Positions 42,175 to 54,873 of a stretch of 64,000 nt of DNA are shown piece by piece. Origin of the DNA: Moringa oleifera (taxonomy: Eukaryota > Streptophyta > Magnoliopsida > Brassicales > Moringaceae); NCBI GenBank assembly GCA_021397835.1, contig JAJFZO010000049.1:811001-875000 (forward strand), written 5' to 3'. Below the pieces are notes generated by a model. It was not told the origin of the DNA. It saw only the letters and a program-made list of their open reading frames with translations, and did not search any database. Positions within the stretch are counted from its first letter, which is position 1. Every line of letters starts with the position of its first letter. Both the position numbers and the translations under genes were made by a program.

Positions 42175-45100
42175 TCAGAAGCAGCCAAGGAACTTCTTTG
42201 GAGTCTGCCCAGTTGCACGGTATTTCGCAGCCACCTCCTCTGCCTTAAGAATTTCTTCACCACGTTTTGCTTCAACCATTGCCCTCTTCTCTTCTGCTTG
42301 TTTGTGAACCAAAGCTACTTGGTTTTTCATTTTTTCTGCATATTCTGCCTTCTTCTTCTCCAATTGTTCCTGCCAATTATTGAATATGTTAAAGTTGAAG
42401 CTATAATTAAAAAAAATTCCCACATAAACAGGCCACATTTAGGCAGGTCAACATGCTGCTGATTTATTAGTTCGAACTTCACCTAGATTTCCAAATTATT
42501 GTGTAATGCATGAGATCGTAGTTTCTTTATTCTTTCAAAATGAGGTAGTAAAATCATGCTTCAACAGATGCTGAATTTGGAAAATGCAAACATAGAGAAA
42601 CTAAAATAATAGGGTCTGGTTACCTCAATCTTTCTTAATTTGGCTTCAAGAGCGGCCTTTTTGCTATTCTCCCACGCACCAACAGCAGATAACTTTTTCT
42701 GGGCTCTGTTCAACAGTTGCAACAAAGTTGCTAAAGTTGTGACTATGAAACTCTTTATAATAAAGTTACGACATTATGTGCGCAAAAATAATTTCAGAAA
42801 TTTGTCTATTTTCAATATCAAATTTCAAATGGGCAATAGAAGAAAAGCAATTATGAAAATGGAATGACAAGTTTAACTTGATCTAGTGTCCTCATTGGAT
42901 TGCCATGATACAGCTATCAAAATTTACTTTAATCATGAGACAAATTTGTATTACACAAACAGAGCTCTAACATATGCTACAGGACAAGAGAAAGTCAAGA
43001 GAAAGCCTCACTTATTCTCTGCTTTTGTCTTCTCACTATCTTCCCATGCCTTGATAAAAGACAACCTCTTTTCCTTTTCAAGGTCTGCCAGGGCAACATC
43101 TGAAAAACAAAATGTAAGAAATGGGTTATTCTCTTAGGAAATTTCACCCTTGTGAAGTTTGAAGTTCGTCACTTTGTACTCCAAAGAGAGAGTCAACATA
43201 AAAGTCAGCATCTAGTAAGACATGTCACCTGAACCACCACTAGAGATCAGAATTCAGAAGTAATGTTTGCCCTTATCTAATAAGTTTTTAGCATCTTCAT
43301 GCCACCAAAGAGTTGGAAATTTTTTCAGCTTTAAGAAAAGTATGTTACTTTCTCCTGATACTTACCCCTATCAATGGAACCACCTGAAACTTTCTTTGGC
43401 GCAGAATCTGCAGTCTCTGCAGCCAAAAAAGAGAAAAAAAAAAAATAGAAATTTTAAACATCTAATAATGTGAGGTCATAAGATGTGCTGCATACATAAC
43501 ATGGATTTGGCTAATAGAGTTGAAAGATGCTGTAAAGATGGTGATATACATGGTATACTTTCAGAAAGAAAATGGTGTTTAATTACCAGTATATAGATTC
43601 CAGTTTTGATGAATAATAGCTAGCATTTACATGTAGACACAGTATATGCTAGTTTCGGGGACCTATTTGTATCCAGCTGAGTTCAATGTCAGCTAACTTG
43701 AAGTACTTCAAAACTTATAAAATTTTCAATCTAAATTTGCAATGATATTTGCTTTAATTGAAAACGAATCATGAATTTTAAATTTTCAGAGTGAGAATAG
43801 ATATAATTGAACTTTAATTTCAAATGTTCATGCCAGAAAACAAGAGAAAGTGGAGGTCCTTTTTCTTGTGCAAATATCGTAGCCATAAAGTTTGTAGCAT
43901 CAAATTGAAAGGCACTCTACCAAACTATACAGCATTGCCCAATTTTCAGCAGGGGAGAATTGGGACCCAACAATGCTTTTTTAGCTTACAAGATAATCAT
44001 TAACCACAGTTCTCCAAAAATCATGACGTAAAGCATGCTGTATAATCTAGCATCCCAACAAAAATCAAAAAGGATATTTGGTACTAAAATTTCAGGAGTA
44101 TAGTAACCTTCCGCTAAGCTACAAATTACAACTGTAAACAAAAGAAAGCATTCGTAGTGTACTAAAATATTTCAAAGATAAACTCTAACGCCTACTATCA
44201 ATTTCTTCAAAAGTGATTTGGAAGAAAGGAAAAGGTATCAACATAAACATTGAACACCAAAGAAAAGCAAGAGAGATTATCCCTTCAAAGATTAGAACTT
44301 GAAAACTTTAATGCTTGTTTTCTAAAATGGAATCCTCTTTTTGAAAGTTAAAGTGTCCTCGTCTTCATCCCCACCTACTATTATTATAGATAATAAATCT
44401 GTCAAATACCAAAAAGCAGAACTAAACATAATAATAGTCAAACATAATCATAATTTATCCCTACAACTGTTTAATTGCTCAAAATAAAAAGGAAAAAAAG
44501 ACTTAAAAAAATTAAGCAAGCCTTCTTGAAGAAGAAAGAGATAAATTCAGAATAACAAGTCTAAGAAATATTTCTAAGTTCTGTGATTGCCTGACAAATC
44601 CTTTTAACTTTCAAGTTCACTCAAACAAACACTATCTAGTTATCCAGAAGCATATCCAAAAGCTAATTACACGTTCAATTTAGAGAAAACAGTGAAGAAA
44701 GGGAATGAAGCTTGTCAAGAAGTTCAAAGAAAAGCTGTTTTGAAGGAGAAAAAAAAAGCTAATGATCAAACAAAAGATCAGAATCAAACATTGAAATGTT
44801 GCACGAAACTGGAACCAATTTAGAACAAGGATTGCAGATATTCCAGTAATCGAGTTCCAATTGTCATAAGCGGACATCGATCAACATTTTCTGATAAATT
44901 GCTTCCGCATTCATCTCCAGGTGTCATCTTTCAATCTCTTCTATATACATATATGAAAGAAGAAAAATAAATCAAATTTCACGATCTTGTCTTCCTAACA
45001 TATAAACTAACACAATTGATCGAAACTAATCCTGTAATGAGAAAACAAAAAGCAGCCTTGAATGAGCTGTTTGAGGTAATTCCCACATACAACTTACAAA

Positions 45101-45299
45101 GACATACACAAAAACAGAGAGAGATAGAGAGCTTACTCTCAACCACGGCGAGAGCTTTAGAATCATCAGCCTTCTCTTGGGGAGGTGGAACTACAGCTTT
45201 CTCGTTGGCAACATCCTTAGGAGCCTCAACCGGAGCCGGTAGCGGAGCGGAAGCCGCCGGCGATTCGGCTTCAATCTTCTTCAGCTGCTGCTCAGCCAT
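42175..45299 (-). CDS. Remorin
   Basis: Remorins are plant-specific proteins of plasma-membrane nanodomains and influence cell-to-cell movement and signalling. Five exons (45299-45137, 43416-43366, 43099-43012, 42705-42624, 42369-42175) give 192 residues. The N-terminal part (MAEQQLKKIEAESP, then Pro/Ala-rich) is the disordered region typical of group 1 remorins. Exons 3-5 encode the conserved C-terminal coiled coil (LSFIKAWEDSEKTKAENKAQ, AALEAKLRKIEEQLEKKKAE, AMVEAKRGEEILKAEEVAAK). The protein ends PKKFLGCF, the C-terminal membrane anchor with a cysteine that is a likely S-acylation site. Length and exon structure are normal for the family. Confidence 0.93.
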
Positions 45300-46517
45300 G
45301 ATTTCAGCAAGTAGATTACCGTAACAGAAAACTGGCAAATATCTGAATTCCAAATTTGTTACTATCCCCGAATTGTGGAGACCGACGAAGCTCTTTATAC
45401 TCGTTAACTGGAAGAGCATGGCATCTGTTGATATCTTCTGTGGTAAAACGTGGGGCTGACTGCTGAGTTTGCATGCACCATAAGAGCCGTTGATCGCAGG
45501 CATCATGGGGAGTACGCCGAAAGTTGATGGAATCCAACGGAGAGCGCGTAGGCTGCGCGTTCATTACAATGTGGGGTCCAGCCATGGGGTTAATAAATAA
45601 ATGGCTTTGGCCAGACAGGCAATATCGGCTAAATAGGGCCACGTTTTGGCTGTAGAGTTAACGTTAGATGTCGGCATCCATGATACGACGCCGCAGGGAG
45701 CAGACAGAAAAGAGTAATTAACAACGTGTCCACATGGCCCACTTAAAAGAGTGCTTTGACGAATTGGACAAGCTGGATAAAAACAAAATAAGGCCATGCA
45801 ATTGTCATTCCCACACTCTTTCATGACTCGTGTTACCACCTCACAGTCTTGTTTTCTTTTTTTGGGACAACGGACATTCACATATTTTTGAATTAAAAAT
45901 CTGTACTATAATTGGAGTCATGCGGAGTGTTCTGCACGCGCTGGAAGGGAAGGTGAAGACAGATGCGATTAGATGTGGAGTAGGTTGGCATGAGGTTGGG
46001 GCATGTGACGGAGGGAGTAGGGTTCACTTATCGGCTTGTGGCGTTCACGTCATAATGTGAAGGATTTGCGGGCGAAGATGGTGAGATGACCTGCTGGCAA
46101 ACCACCTGGGGAATCGCCTTTCGTGTTGCTTTTAGGTTATGAGTCTTCAAGAGAAAGCTCCTCTAAGATTGTCACTCTTCCATCTTTACGTTTTAAGATT
46201 GATTCTTCACTTTCATGAGCTTAATGCTCATTTTAAAAGAACTAAAGAAAAAGAATCTGATTAGTTCTAAAATTTAATGGAAGTTTGTGAATTTTAATTA
46301 AAAGATGGGGCCGAGAGTGCGTGAGTGCCTGTTTAATTGGGCTTAATTGGGCAGTTTCTCTGAGGAGTCAGCTCAGGCTTGCAAGGTCCGTTAACATTGA
46401 GGCCCAATCCACGATTAGATTGACCAGAGGTCGAAATTGTTTGACCAAACTCTCCGGAACCTCCATCTCCTCCTCACCCATACTGGGTTTTGATCAGCTG
46501 ATTACCTCCTCTGATAC
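45300..46517. promoter_or_regulatory. Divergent intergenic region, remorin / TAD1
   Basis: Both flanking genes start from this interval of about 1.2 kb, so it should hold both promoters. Overlapping short frames on both strands (45316-46060) show no domain. I identified no specific motif with confidence. Confidence 0.5.
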
Positions 46518-49180
46518 ATGGAACCCACTAACTCTGGTTCTGCTGGTGGTTGTTGTAGCTCTGGCCTGCAGAAACGATGGGGCGAGAGAGTGGCGGAGAA
46601 AGTTGTTTCAGTCTACAACTCTCTTCCAAAGAAGGGAAAGCCTCAGGGACGCGAAATCACTGTGTTGGCCGCTTTCCTCATCTCCTCTCCGTCTCAAGGT
46701 CGTCTTCCCATTTGTTATCTTTATTTGATTTCTTCAGACACGAAGAACAAAATTAACATCACGTCTTCGAATGAAGCTTTCCAGTAGGTATTAGATGGAA
46801 TTTCAAAATGAAGATTTTAGTTTTTTTGTGGGCAGAATTGGAAGTTGTTGCTCTGGGAACGGGGACCAAGTGCATTGGCCTCTCGCTATTGAGCCCACGC
46901 GGTGATATTGTAAATGACTCGCATGCTGAAATTATCGCAAGGAGAGGCTTGATGAGGTTTGTAGCACTTTGCTTTGTCTTCTTTGAGCTATTCTTTTCGC
47001 CTTCTTGGACTGTTATGTGTGTGTATTAAAATGTTCATCTATTTGGGGCCTGAGAATCTAATTCTTTTTCTGTTAACACATATGACTTGCAAATTGGCCT
47101 TCTCAGCTTTGACTATTAAGAGTTAGTTCTGAATTGTATTCTGAATGTGTTAAAAGTATGATAGTGAGGAAAATAAGCCTCCTTGGGTTTCTGGATAAAG
47201 TTCTTGCCCATCTGAAAAAATATTTTTGTTTTCCTTCTTAATCACCCCAGGTTCTTCTATGCAGAGATTGAACGTGTGAATGAGGCTTTAAATAAGCAAG
47301 GATATAATAATGGAACCAAACAGCGGCGAGATGATAGTAACCAGAACTTTCTTTTCCAAGTGGACCAAGATGATACTGGGAAAGGAAAATACTTGTTGAG
47401 AGCGGGTTGGCAATTGCATCTCTACATATCACAGTTGCCATGTAATTCACGTTTTTAAGTTTTGTTTCTTTACTAACCATTTGCAGTTGCAACCAGTTCC
47501 CTTTGGTTTCTGTCTTTAAATGGATATTGCTACATGTGTATCTTCAGACACATGTATATACTGTGAGTTTTCTATCCTTGATGTTGATTGTTTCGTGTAG
47601 GCGGCAATGCTTCACTCAGTTCGTCACCTTGTAATCTGGTGAATATGCCCCTGAAAGAAGGAGATATGTTAACAAATGAGCATCATAATTCTATAGGTGA
47701 GCTTTTTAGAGGCTTCAGAACAGAATTATGGTTATAGAGAACTGTTCCTCTCAAAAAATATAAATAGATGCATTTTCAGGTCACTCCCAGCTCATAGGAA
47801 TGGTTCAGAGGAAGCCTGGTCGGGGCGAGACAACATTATCGGTTAGCTGTTCTGACAAGATAGCTCGTTGGAATGTTGTTGGAGTTCAAGGTAATGCATT
47901 ATGATATATACCCCTTTCCCAGTATTCTATTTGCATGTGTAGCAGAATATTCATTAAGATGGCATTTTGAATTGTCTTGACCTTATCAATGATATTTGAT
48001 GAACTAATAGGTGAAAGTTAAATGGTTTTATCTTTCTTTGCCTCATTTCAGGGGCTTTGCTTTCCCACTTTCTTCAACCTGTTTACATTGCTTCCATTAC
48101 TGTTGGACAATCCCCACACTGCCCTGATAATTTTGCCTTGGAGGATCACCTTGGACGATCTTTATATGATAGGATCAAACCATTATCAAATGAGCTAACA
48201 AGTCCCTTTCGTGTGAACAAGGTTCGTGTCATGCATGGTATATCTTAAAATTTTGGAACATTAGCGGGAAAGTGACAGTTTGTTCAAATGCTGTCTCCAG
48301 CCAGATTTTTGGGCAGGCCCAATACCATCCATGGAGTTTCAGCACTGTGAGACTGCTCAATCTACCTTAACTTGCGGGTAACTATAGTGAACTTTGTTCC
48401 CTTCTGGACCTAAAAATTATTTTTCACTGTTTTGTTTGCTACAGAAATATTTTGTCTCTCAGGTACTCCATATGTTGGAATAAGTCTGGCTTGCATGAAG
48501 TTATTCTTGGGACCACTGGAAGAAAGCAAGGCACCTCAGCCAAAGGGGCTCTTTACCCATCTACTCAGTCATCTATTTGCAAGTATGCTCAAAAGTCTTC
48601 TTGTAGAAGAGACTTTATAATTGTTGTTGATTAGTTATGATTGCTGATCGTTCTGAGTACCACTTTTTGCTTTTAGGAAGCGCTTATTGCAGACTTTCTT
48701 CTCGCTAAGGCATGAATATGAAATTGAAACCCCAGCCAATGAGATTTTTTATCGAGAACTTAAGGTAGTATTTTGTTTCTGAGTTAGAAAGTCCCTGTTG
48801 TTTCTTATGAACTTCATTGTCGGGCTCATTTGTGTGTACTTTCAAACTCTCATGAATTGTAGTTTTAAATCTAACACATCCTATGGTTTCCAATTCTCAC
48901 AATATCAAATGAGGCAGCACAATGTGCTGTTTGTGCTTTTCCTCTTAAATATGCTTAGGAGTGTCCATTTTCGTTTGGGTTTCTTGCGTAACTAATAAAC
49001 TCTGGTGTCTGTTGCAAACAGTGTACACTAAGTGGGGTTCCTCTGTAGTTTGATATGATATGTTCTCTGCAGGAAAAGGCTCAAGAATACTGTTTAAATT
49101 CAAAAATCTTTAAAGCAAAACCACCTTTCAGCACTTGGCTGTTGAAACCCTTAAACCTCGAGGCCTTCTCCGCTATCTAG
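46518..49180 (+). CDS. TAD1: tRNA-specific adenosine deaminase TAD1 (ADAR-type)
   Basis: TAD1 deaminates adenosine 37 of tRNA-Ala(AGC) to inosine. Ten exons (46518-46698, 46836-46956, 47251-47441, 47601-47696, 47780-47890, 48052-48221, 48301-48377, 48463-48582, 48677-48764, 49073-49180) join in frame to 420 residues. The adenosine-deaminase editase domain fills most of the protein. [12 protein letters not shown] carries the catalytic His and Glu, PCGNA in exon 4 supplies the first zinc Cys, and a Cys such as that in TLTCGYSICW is the probable third ligand. No RNA-binding domain precedes it, as expected for TAD1 as opposed to animal ADARs. The C-terminus [16 protein letters not shown] is intact. 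The last two exons and the downstream region are duplicated at 60915. Confidence 0.92.
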
Positions 49181-50194
49181 CCGTGAGGTATGTATTCTGC
49201 ACCTCTTCTTCTGTCCAGCGAACTTATGGTAAATTGTATTTGCAATTTTCTTATAAAAGTGATCCTCAACATTGTGAATGCATAGTCAAGTTGCTCTAAA
49301 CATGACTATCTACTATCAATTTGTTGTCCTAAAAGTAGGGAAAGTTGACCACAGGCACTCATTGTGGCATGGAGGAGCAGAACTTTCATTGGTCTGGCTT
49401 GGGCTGAGGCTTTTTGATTCAAATATTTATACATACTCAGTATAAGCTTGGGTTTTCAGCTTGGATTTGGATTCAGACCAGGTTGTAGATCTCAGCATGG
49501 TGGTCGTAGAGCAGCTGCATCCTATGCTATGTAGGTATTTCACATTGATCCTCTCCTTTCTGCAGGTATCCTAGGGTAGACTGGCAGGTCAATTTTATGA
49601 AAGCTATCACCTGCCATGGCTTCCACCTGAATTATCCTGGTTGACTGTTTAAAAGCATTCGGAAGATGAAAACATCCATTCATGTTTACCATTTGAATAT
49701 CTATTACTTTTGGGTACAGAGCACTCAGGAATCTGATATCAAGCTTCCATTTCAAATTGACATGGTTTCACTTCCTGTTAGAAGTAGTTGTTCTCCATTG
49801 AACTGGAGGAGTAAAAGAAGCAATTGAATTATTGACGGGAAGGGAGCGCATTAGGTTAGGCAAATTGTGGGGATCAACTTAGAAGTCAAAGCATAGTAAT
49901 CATGGCATATAGTTGTATGTGCGGACGTAGCGAATGTCTAAAGAGGCAACTTGAATTAGAACTGGTTGCCCTTAGATTGGGACATTTTTCTTCTCGGGTT
50001 TATGTAATGCTTGGCCGTATTTTTTGACCATTTTTACAGATTCAATCTATGAGAGGGAAGAGCGCGGATTAAGGAGCATTGATGAAGGGTATTAATTTAT
50101 GTCATGTTGTTACTTGTGAGGGTACCCAAGGGGACATTTCTTCCTTGGTTTCCCAGTACCCATGGCTTCAGCTTGCATGTTAAATGAGGGAAGA

Positions 50195-50697
50195 ACTAGG
50201 GATGGCATAGCCTCTTGTATCCACTCATTTAGAAAATCGTAAATCCGAAACCGATTAAAACGTATATACATAAGTTCGTCTCAAATTCGTTTAAAAGATT
50301 AATTTTAATATTTAAATTAATTTTAAATTTATTTATAATTATCTGTGTATCATTTAGATTCGTGTAAATTTATTTATTATATATATTTTTATAATTTTTA
50401 ATAAAATATTTTTTAGTAATTAAATAAATAATTAATAATTAATGATAAATTTTAATATAATCAAATTCAAATTGAAAGATAAATATAATTAAATTTTTTT
50501 AAAAAATTAACATATTAATATAATTATGAAAATTAATTTTAGATAATAAGTATTCAAAAATAAAAATTTGAAAACGTATTAAATTTTAAATTTAAATTTA
50601 TTTAAATTTGATTAAGTATCATTTGAACTCATAGTAACAGGATTAGATGCGATGTCAACGTGTCATTTTTAAAAAGATTTTTTTTAAAATTTTTTTA
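50195..50697. other. Insertion specific to duplication copy 1, possible non-autonomous element
   Basis: Copy 2 runs almost directly from TTAAATGAGGGGAGAAGAACT (about 62490) to AATTATACATTG (about 62530). In copy 1 the matching flanks are separated by about 500 bases beginning AGGGATGGCATAGCCTC. The start resembles the ends of some plant hAT-type elements, but no matching inverted end was found. Confidence 0.35.
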
Positions 50698-51416
50698 ATT
50701 ATACTTTGTTGAGATTCAATTATGATTTTTTATTGATTTAATTTTTTATTTTTGATATTTTAAAATATAATATAAAATAAAATAAAGAGCAAAAGTTTTA
50801 TATTTAATTTCTATTATTAATTAAATTTTCCTAATCAAAAAAATAATACATCAAACATTGATTTAGTAATTTTGATAAAATTGAATGTTATTAAAAAAAA
50901 TTAAAATACTTAAACTAAAGATGTTATAAATAAATTTTGATTAAAAATTTTTAAAAATGAAAAAAATATTTAAGTTATTTTAACAAAAAGTTTTAAATTC
51001 CTTTTGAAATTTAAAAAAAATTCAAATTTATACAGTTAAATTTTAAAAAATATATGAAAAATTAATTTTATATTAAAAATTAATTAAATTTAAAATAGAA
51101 TATAAAATTTATTTGAATTATTTTTAAAATATTTTAATAATAAAAATAGTTTTAATATTTTATAATCATTTTAATTAAGTTTCAATGAATCAAATTTGAA
51201 TTGATTATATTTTAAATATAAAAATTTGATCGATAATGAAAATAAATATTAAAATTTATAAAATTTTTATTTTAAAATAAATTATTAAGATTTATATTAT
51301 TTATTTGATAAATTATAAAAATAATCTTTACATCAATTAAAAATTTTAATAATATTAAAGATTATGATTGTAAAAAATATTTTTTTATTAAAAATGATTA
51401 AATTACTAAATTTCAA

Positions 51417-52128
51417 CATTATCTTCTAGAATTAAAAAATAAATCTGCAAAATAACTCACAAATGTGTTAAAATCAATTTAAAAGATCTTTGAAAGTCGA
51501 AGTAAACAAACTCTTTCTGGAAAGATCAGCAATGGAAAAATGCAGACCCTCAATCTTATTGACAGGACAAAAAGAATAAATTGTCTACGCTAGAGGAGAG
51601 GAAATTATGGCATGAAAATTGAAGTCAGCTTAGGAAACAAGCAACCAAACAACTTACAGAAAGAACTCACACTAAAGACTTCAGATTAAGCACGTATGCC
51701 GCTATATAGAGAGAGCAGACGAGCAAATCTCACATACTCTGTTTGGTTGCCGAGAAAACGCCTCTGCCTCTCCATTATCTTGCAGAATTAAAAATTAAAT
51801 CTTAAATAGAACTCACAATGTGTTTAAAATCATAATTAAAAAGATATTTGAAAAATGAACTAAAAGATTCAAAACTCTTCCTGGAAAGATCGGTAGTTCA
51901 AAACTGCAGACCCTCCTTCAATCTTGTTAACAGGAGAAAAAGAGGAGAGGAAATTATGGCATGAAATGTGAAGTCAGCTTTGGAAACAAGCAACCAACCA
52001 ACTTGCAGAAAGAACTCACACTGAAGACTTTAGACTAAGCACGTATGCCTCTATATAGAGAGAGAGAGAGCAGACTAGCAAATCTCACGTACTCTGTTTG
52101 GTTTCCGAGAAAACGCCTCTGTCTCTCT
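51417..52128. repeat. Tandem duplication of about 355 bases in the GT90 promoter
   Basis: Block R1 (about 51417-51771) and block R2 (about 51772-52128) share CTGGAAAGATC, AGAGGAGAGGAAATTATGGC, AGCACGTATGCC, CTATATAGAGAGAG and CTCTGTTTGGTT in the same order. R1 is the more diverged. The duplicate gene at 63830 has only one such block (about 63155-63508), and it matches R2. Confidence 0.85.
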
Positions 52129-52154
52129 CCCTCCCTTTTGGCTTTCTCCCGCCA

Positions 52155-52160
52155 TATAAA
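52155..52160 (+). promoter_or_regulatory. TATA box of GT90 copy 1
   Basis: GCCATATAAATGC about 296 bases upstream of the GT90 ATG contains TATAAA and is followed by a pyrimidine-rich stretch suitable for a transcription start. It is conserved at 63535-63540 before the second copy. Confidence 0.55.
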
Positions 52161-52450
52161 TGCTTTCTCTCTTATTAGTGCAGACAACATTTAGTTAATT
52201 ATCCGCATAGACAGAATTTACGGCTAATCAAAGACTCCCGAAAAGTCCACCCGTATCTTCTTTACCGGATGTGAGATTAAGCACCGAGTTTGAATTTTCA
52301 AAGCTGAAAACCGTAAATTAATTAAGTGATCAGTGAAGAAAAAATGACTGGCCAGGAATCCAGGAAAGTTCTAAAGTGATAAGTGAAGAAGAAGACGGCT
52401 TGGAGTCCAACGACCGCCATTGACGAGCTCTTGAGATGCTTTAAAAAGAC

Positions 52451-54706
52451 ATGAAGAGGAACAACGAGGTGAAGCATCAAGCTCTTAATTGGCCTGGCGA
52501 TGCGCCGACGATGCTGCATGGCCGTTTTGTATCCGCAGCGCCGCGGTGGTCGCAGCGGCCTACACAGAAGAGAGCTACTCTCTTCGTCTTCTTCTTCTTC
52601 CTCTTCGTCGGCTTAGTGGCTTTCTTGAGCTCGCTCAACGCTGTAAGTTTAACTTCCCAATACTCATGCATGCATATCTATAGTACAGATGAATCGCTCA
52701 GAGAACCTTAAAACTTTACGTTCTTGCAAAGCTTTAGCTTTTCTTTCTCCTTTTAAAGTTTCTTGGTCTTCCATTTATGATTCTTTTTCACAGTTTTCAG
52801 CTGCTGCTAAAATAAGCCCGTTCATGAGCACCAGAACGGCACCAAACAGATCAGAATTCCCACTAAAATGCGCCGCAGCAGGAAACCAAACCTGTCCAGC
52901 AGACTACCCTACCACGTACACCCCCACAAATCCTGACTGTCCATCAAACCTCACATGCCCATCGTACTTCCGGTGGATCTACGAAGACCTACGGCCATGG
53001 AGAGAGACGGGGATCACAAGGGAGATGGTCGAAGGGGCGCGTAGGACCGCACATTTTAGGCTGGTGATCGTGAACGGGAAGGCCTACGTGGAGAAGTATA
53101 AGCAGTCGATACAGACCAGAGATAAGTCCACCTTGTGGGGCCTGCTTCAGCTTCTGAGGTTGTACCCTGGGAAATTGCCTGACTTGGAGCTCATGTTTGA
53201 CTGTGATGACCGGCCTGTCATCAGATCTGGAAACTTCAAACGCCCAAATGCTGGCCCATCACCTTTGTTTCGCTACTGTGCGGACGACTCTACCTTGGAT
53301 ATCGTGTTCCCGGATTGGTCTTTTTGGGGCTGGTAATTGATTAACATGGTTACTCTGTTTTTCCTTTTTCCATTTTTTTAAAAGAGATTTTAATTCATTT
53401 GGGTATTCAATGTATATGAAAAAAAAAAACTGAAAATGGGCTTGAATTTTGGCAGGGCAGAAATAAATATAAAGCCGTGGGGAAAAGTGCTGGAGGACAT
53501 AAAAGAAGGGAACAAGAGAACCCCATGGAAGGACAGGGTGCCCTACGCTTACTGGAAAGGGAACCCACATGTGGCTCCAACCAGGAGAGATCTTCTGAAG
53601 TGCAATGTTTCAGAGAAAAATGATTGGAACACTCGCCTTTATATTCAGGTCACTTTAACTCTCTCCCTAGCCTTTATATCACAGTCGATCATGTATGGAT
53701 CAAATTCTTATAATATTGTTTTAAAATTAGAAAAACTAACTTATAAGACCGGCTATTTTACAACCAATCAGGATAAAACTATATTTATTAAAAAAAATTA
53801 AATATAAAATCAACATTATTACTTAATCAAATTAGTGCCGCCCTGAGTAGGGCTAAAATGTAATGTTTGTATTGCAGGATTGGGGAGCAGAATCCAAGCA
53901 AGGGTTCAAGCAATCAAATCTGGGAGATCAATGCACACACAGGTACTGGATGAACCCAGCACGATAATCCCCTTTGTTGAGTGCCTTATTATCAAAATCT
54001 GTTGTACTCTGCCATTTGTTTCTTTACAGATACAAGATATACATAGAAGGATGGGCGTGGTCTGTAAGCGAGAAATACATACTTGCATGTGACTCCATGA
54101 CCTTGTACGTCAAGCCTCACTATTATGACTTTTACATCAGAGGCATGATGCCTCTGAAACACTACTGGCCCATCAGAGACAACACCAAGTGCACTTCCCT
54201 CAAGTTCGCTGTCGATTGGGGCAACTCTCACCCAGAAAAGGTCCTTCATCTCTCTCTCTGATCAGGCAACTTTGCTTTGGTAATTCATACCACAGAGGCG
54301 TAAAATCAAACACTTGGTTCCTATTGCTATTGCATTTTAACAGGCGGAAGCCATTGGGGAGGCTGCAGGGAGCTTCATACAGGAAGATCTGAAGATGGGT
54401 TTTGTATATGATTACATGTTTCATGTGTTGAACGAGTACGCGAAGCTGTTGAGGTTCAAACCCACTGTGCCTTCAGGAGCAGTGGAAGTATGTGCAGAAA
54501 CAATGGCATGCCCTGCAACTGGCACGTGGAAGAAGTTCATGGAGGAGTCCATGGTGATGTCTCCCAGTGATTCAGATCCATGCACCATGCCCCCGCCTTA
54601 TGATTCTGAAAGCCTGCGAGATGTTATCGAGAAGAAAGCCAACGCAACAAAGCAAGTGGGGATGTGGGAAAATGAATATTGGAACAACCTAAACAAGCAT
54701 CAGTAA
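52451..54706 (+). CDS. GT90 family O-glucosyltransferase, rumi/CAP10-like, copy 1
   Basis: Glycosyltransferase family 90 includes animal rumi (POGLUT1) and fungal CAP10; the plant members' acceptors are mostly unknown. Six exons (52451-52642, 52794-53332, 53456-53648, 53878-53942, 54030-54240, 54344-54706) give 520 residues. A short cytosolic head with basic residues is followed by a single hydrophobic segment (about residues 43-62, ATLFVFFFFLFVGLVAFLSS), so this looks like a type II Golgi/ER membrane protein. The lumenal region has paired cysteines and N-glycosylation sequons, then the catalytic domain with YFRWIYEDLRPWRETGI, WKDRVPYAYWKGNP, IYIEGWAWSVSEKYILACDS and FAVDWGNSHPEK. The C-terminal MFHVLNEYAKLLRFKP is also family-typical. 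A retrotransposon LTR starts 167 bases after the stop. Confidence 0.92.
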
Positions 54707-54873
54707 CTTCTAACAGGCAACTTATTGCCATTACAGGTCCAGTGTTCTTGGTCCTGATTTGGCCATCTTTGAGACTCTTTTGATCTGTAACCTTGGGCTT
54801 TCACTCTGTAGGACTAATGACATAATGCCCATTTGATATCAAGCTTATTGCTTCTATTACTTGTGTGTACAGT

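Larger units (their letters stand above)
49181..52450. other. Intergenic region between TAD1 and GT90, very AT-rich centre
   Basis: Up to about 50190 the sequence is ordinary TAD1 downstream DNA. From about 50230 to 51480 it is extremely AT-rich with no coding potential. From 51417 comes the GT90 promoter region with a duplicated block. No gene is supported. Confidence 0.7.
48661..52642. repeat. Segmental duplication, copy 1 (TAD1 3' end through GT90 exon 1)
   Basis: This segment is paralogous to 60915-64000 in the same orientation. It covers TAD1 exons 9-10, their downstream sequence, an AT-rich block and the GT90 promoter and first exon. Homology in copy 2 runs to the window end, so the true right boundary is unknown. 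Confidence 0.85.

Noticed and set aside
51417..52128. CRISPR-like repeat arrangement
   Set aside because: Two long tandem blocks in a plant promoter, with no short repeats and spacers; no CRISPR array exists here.
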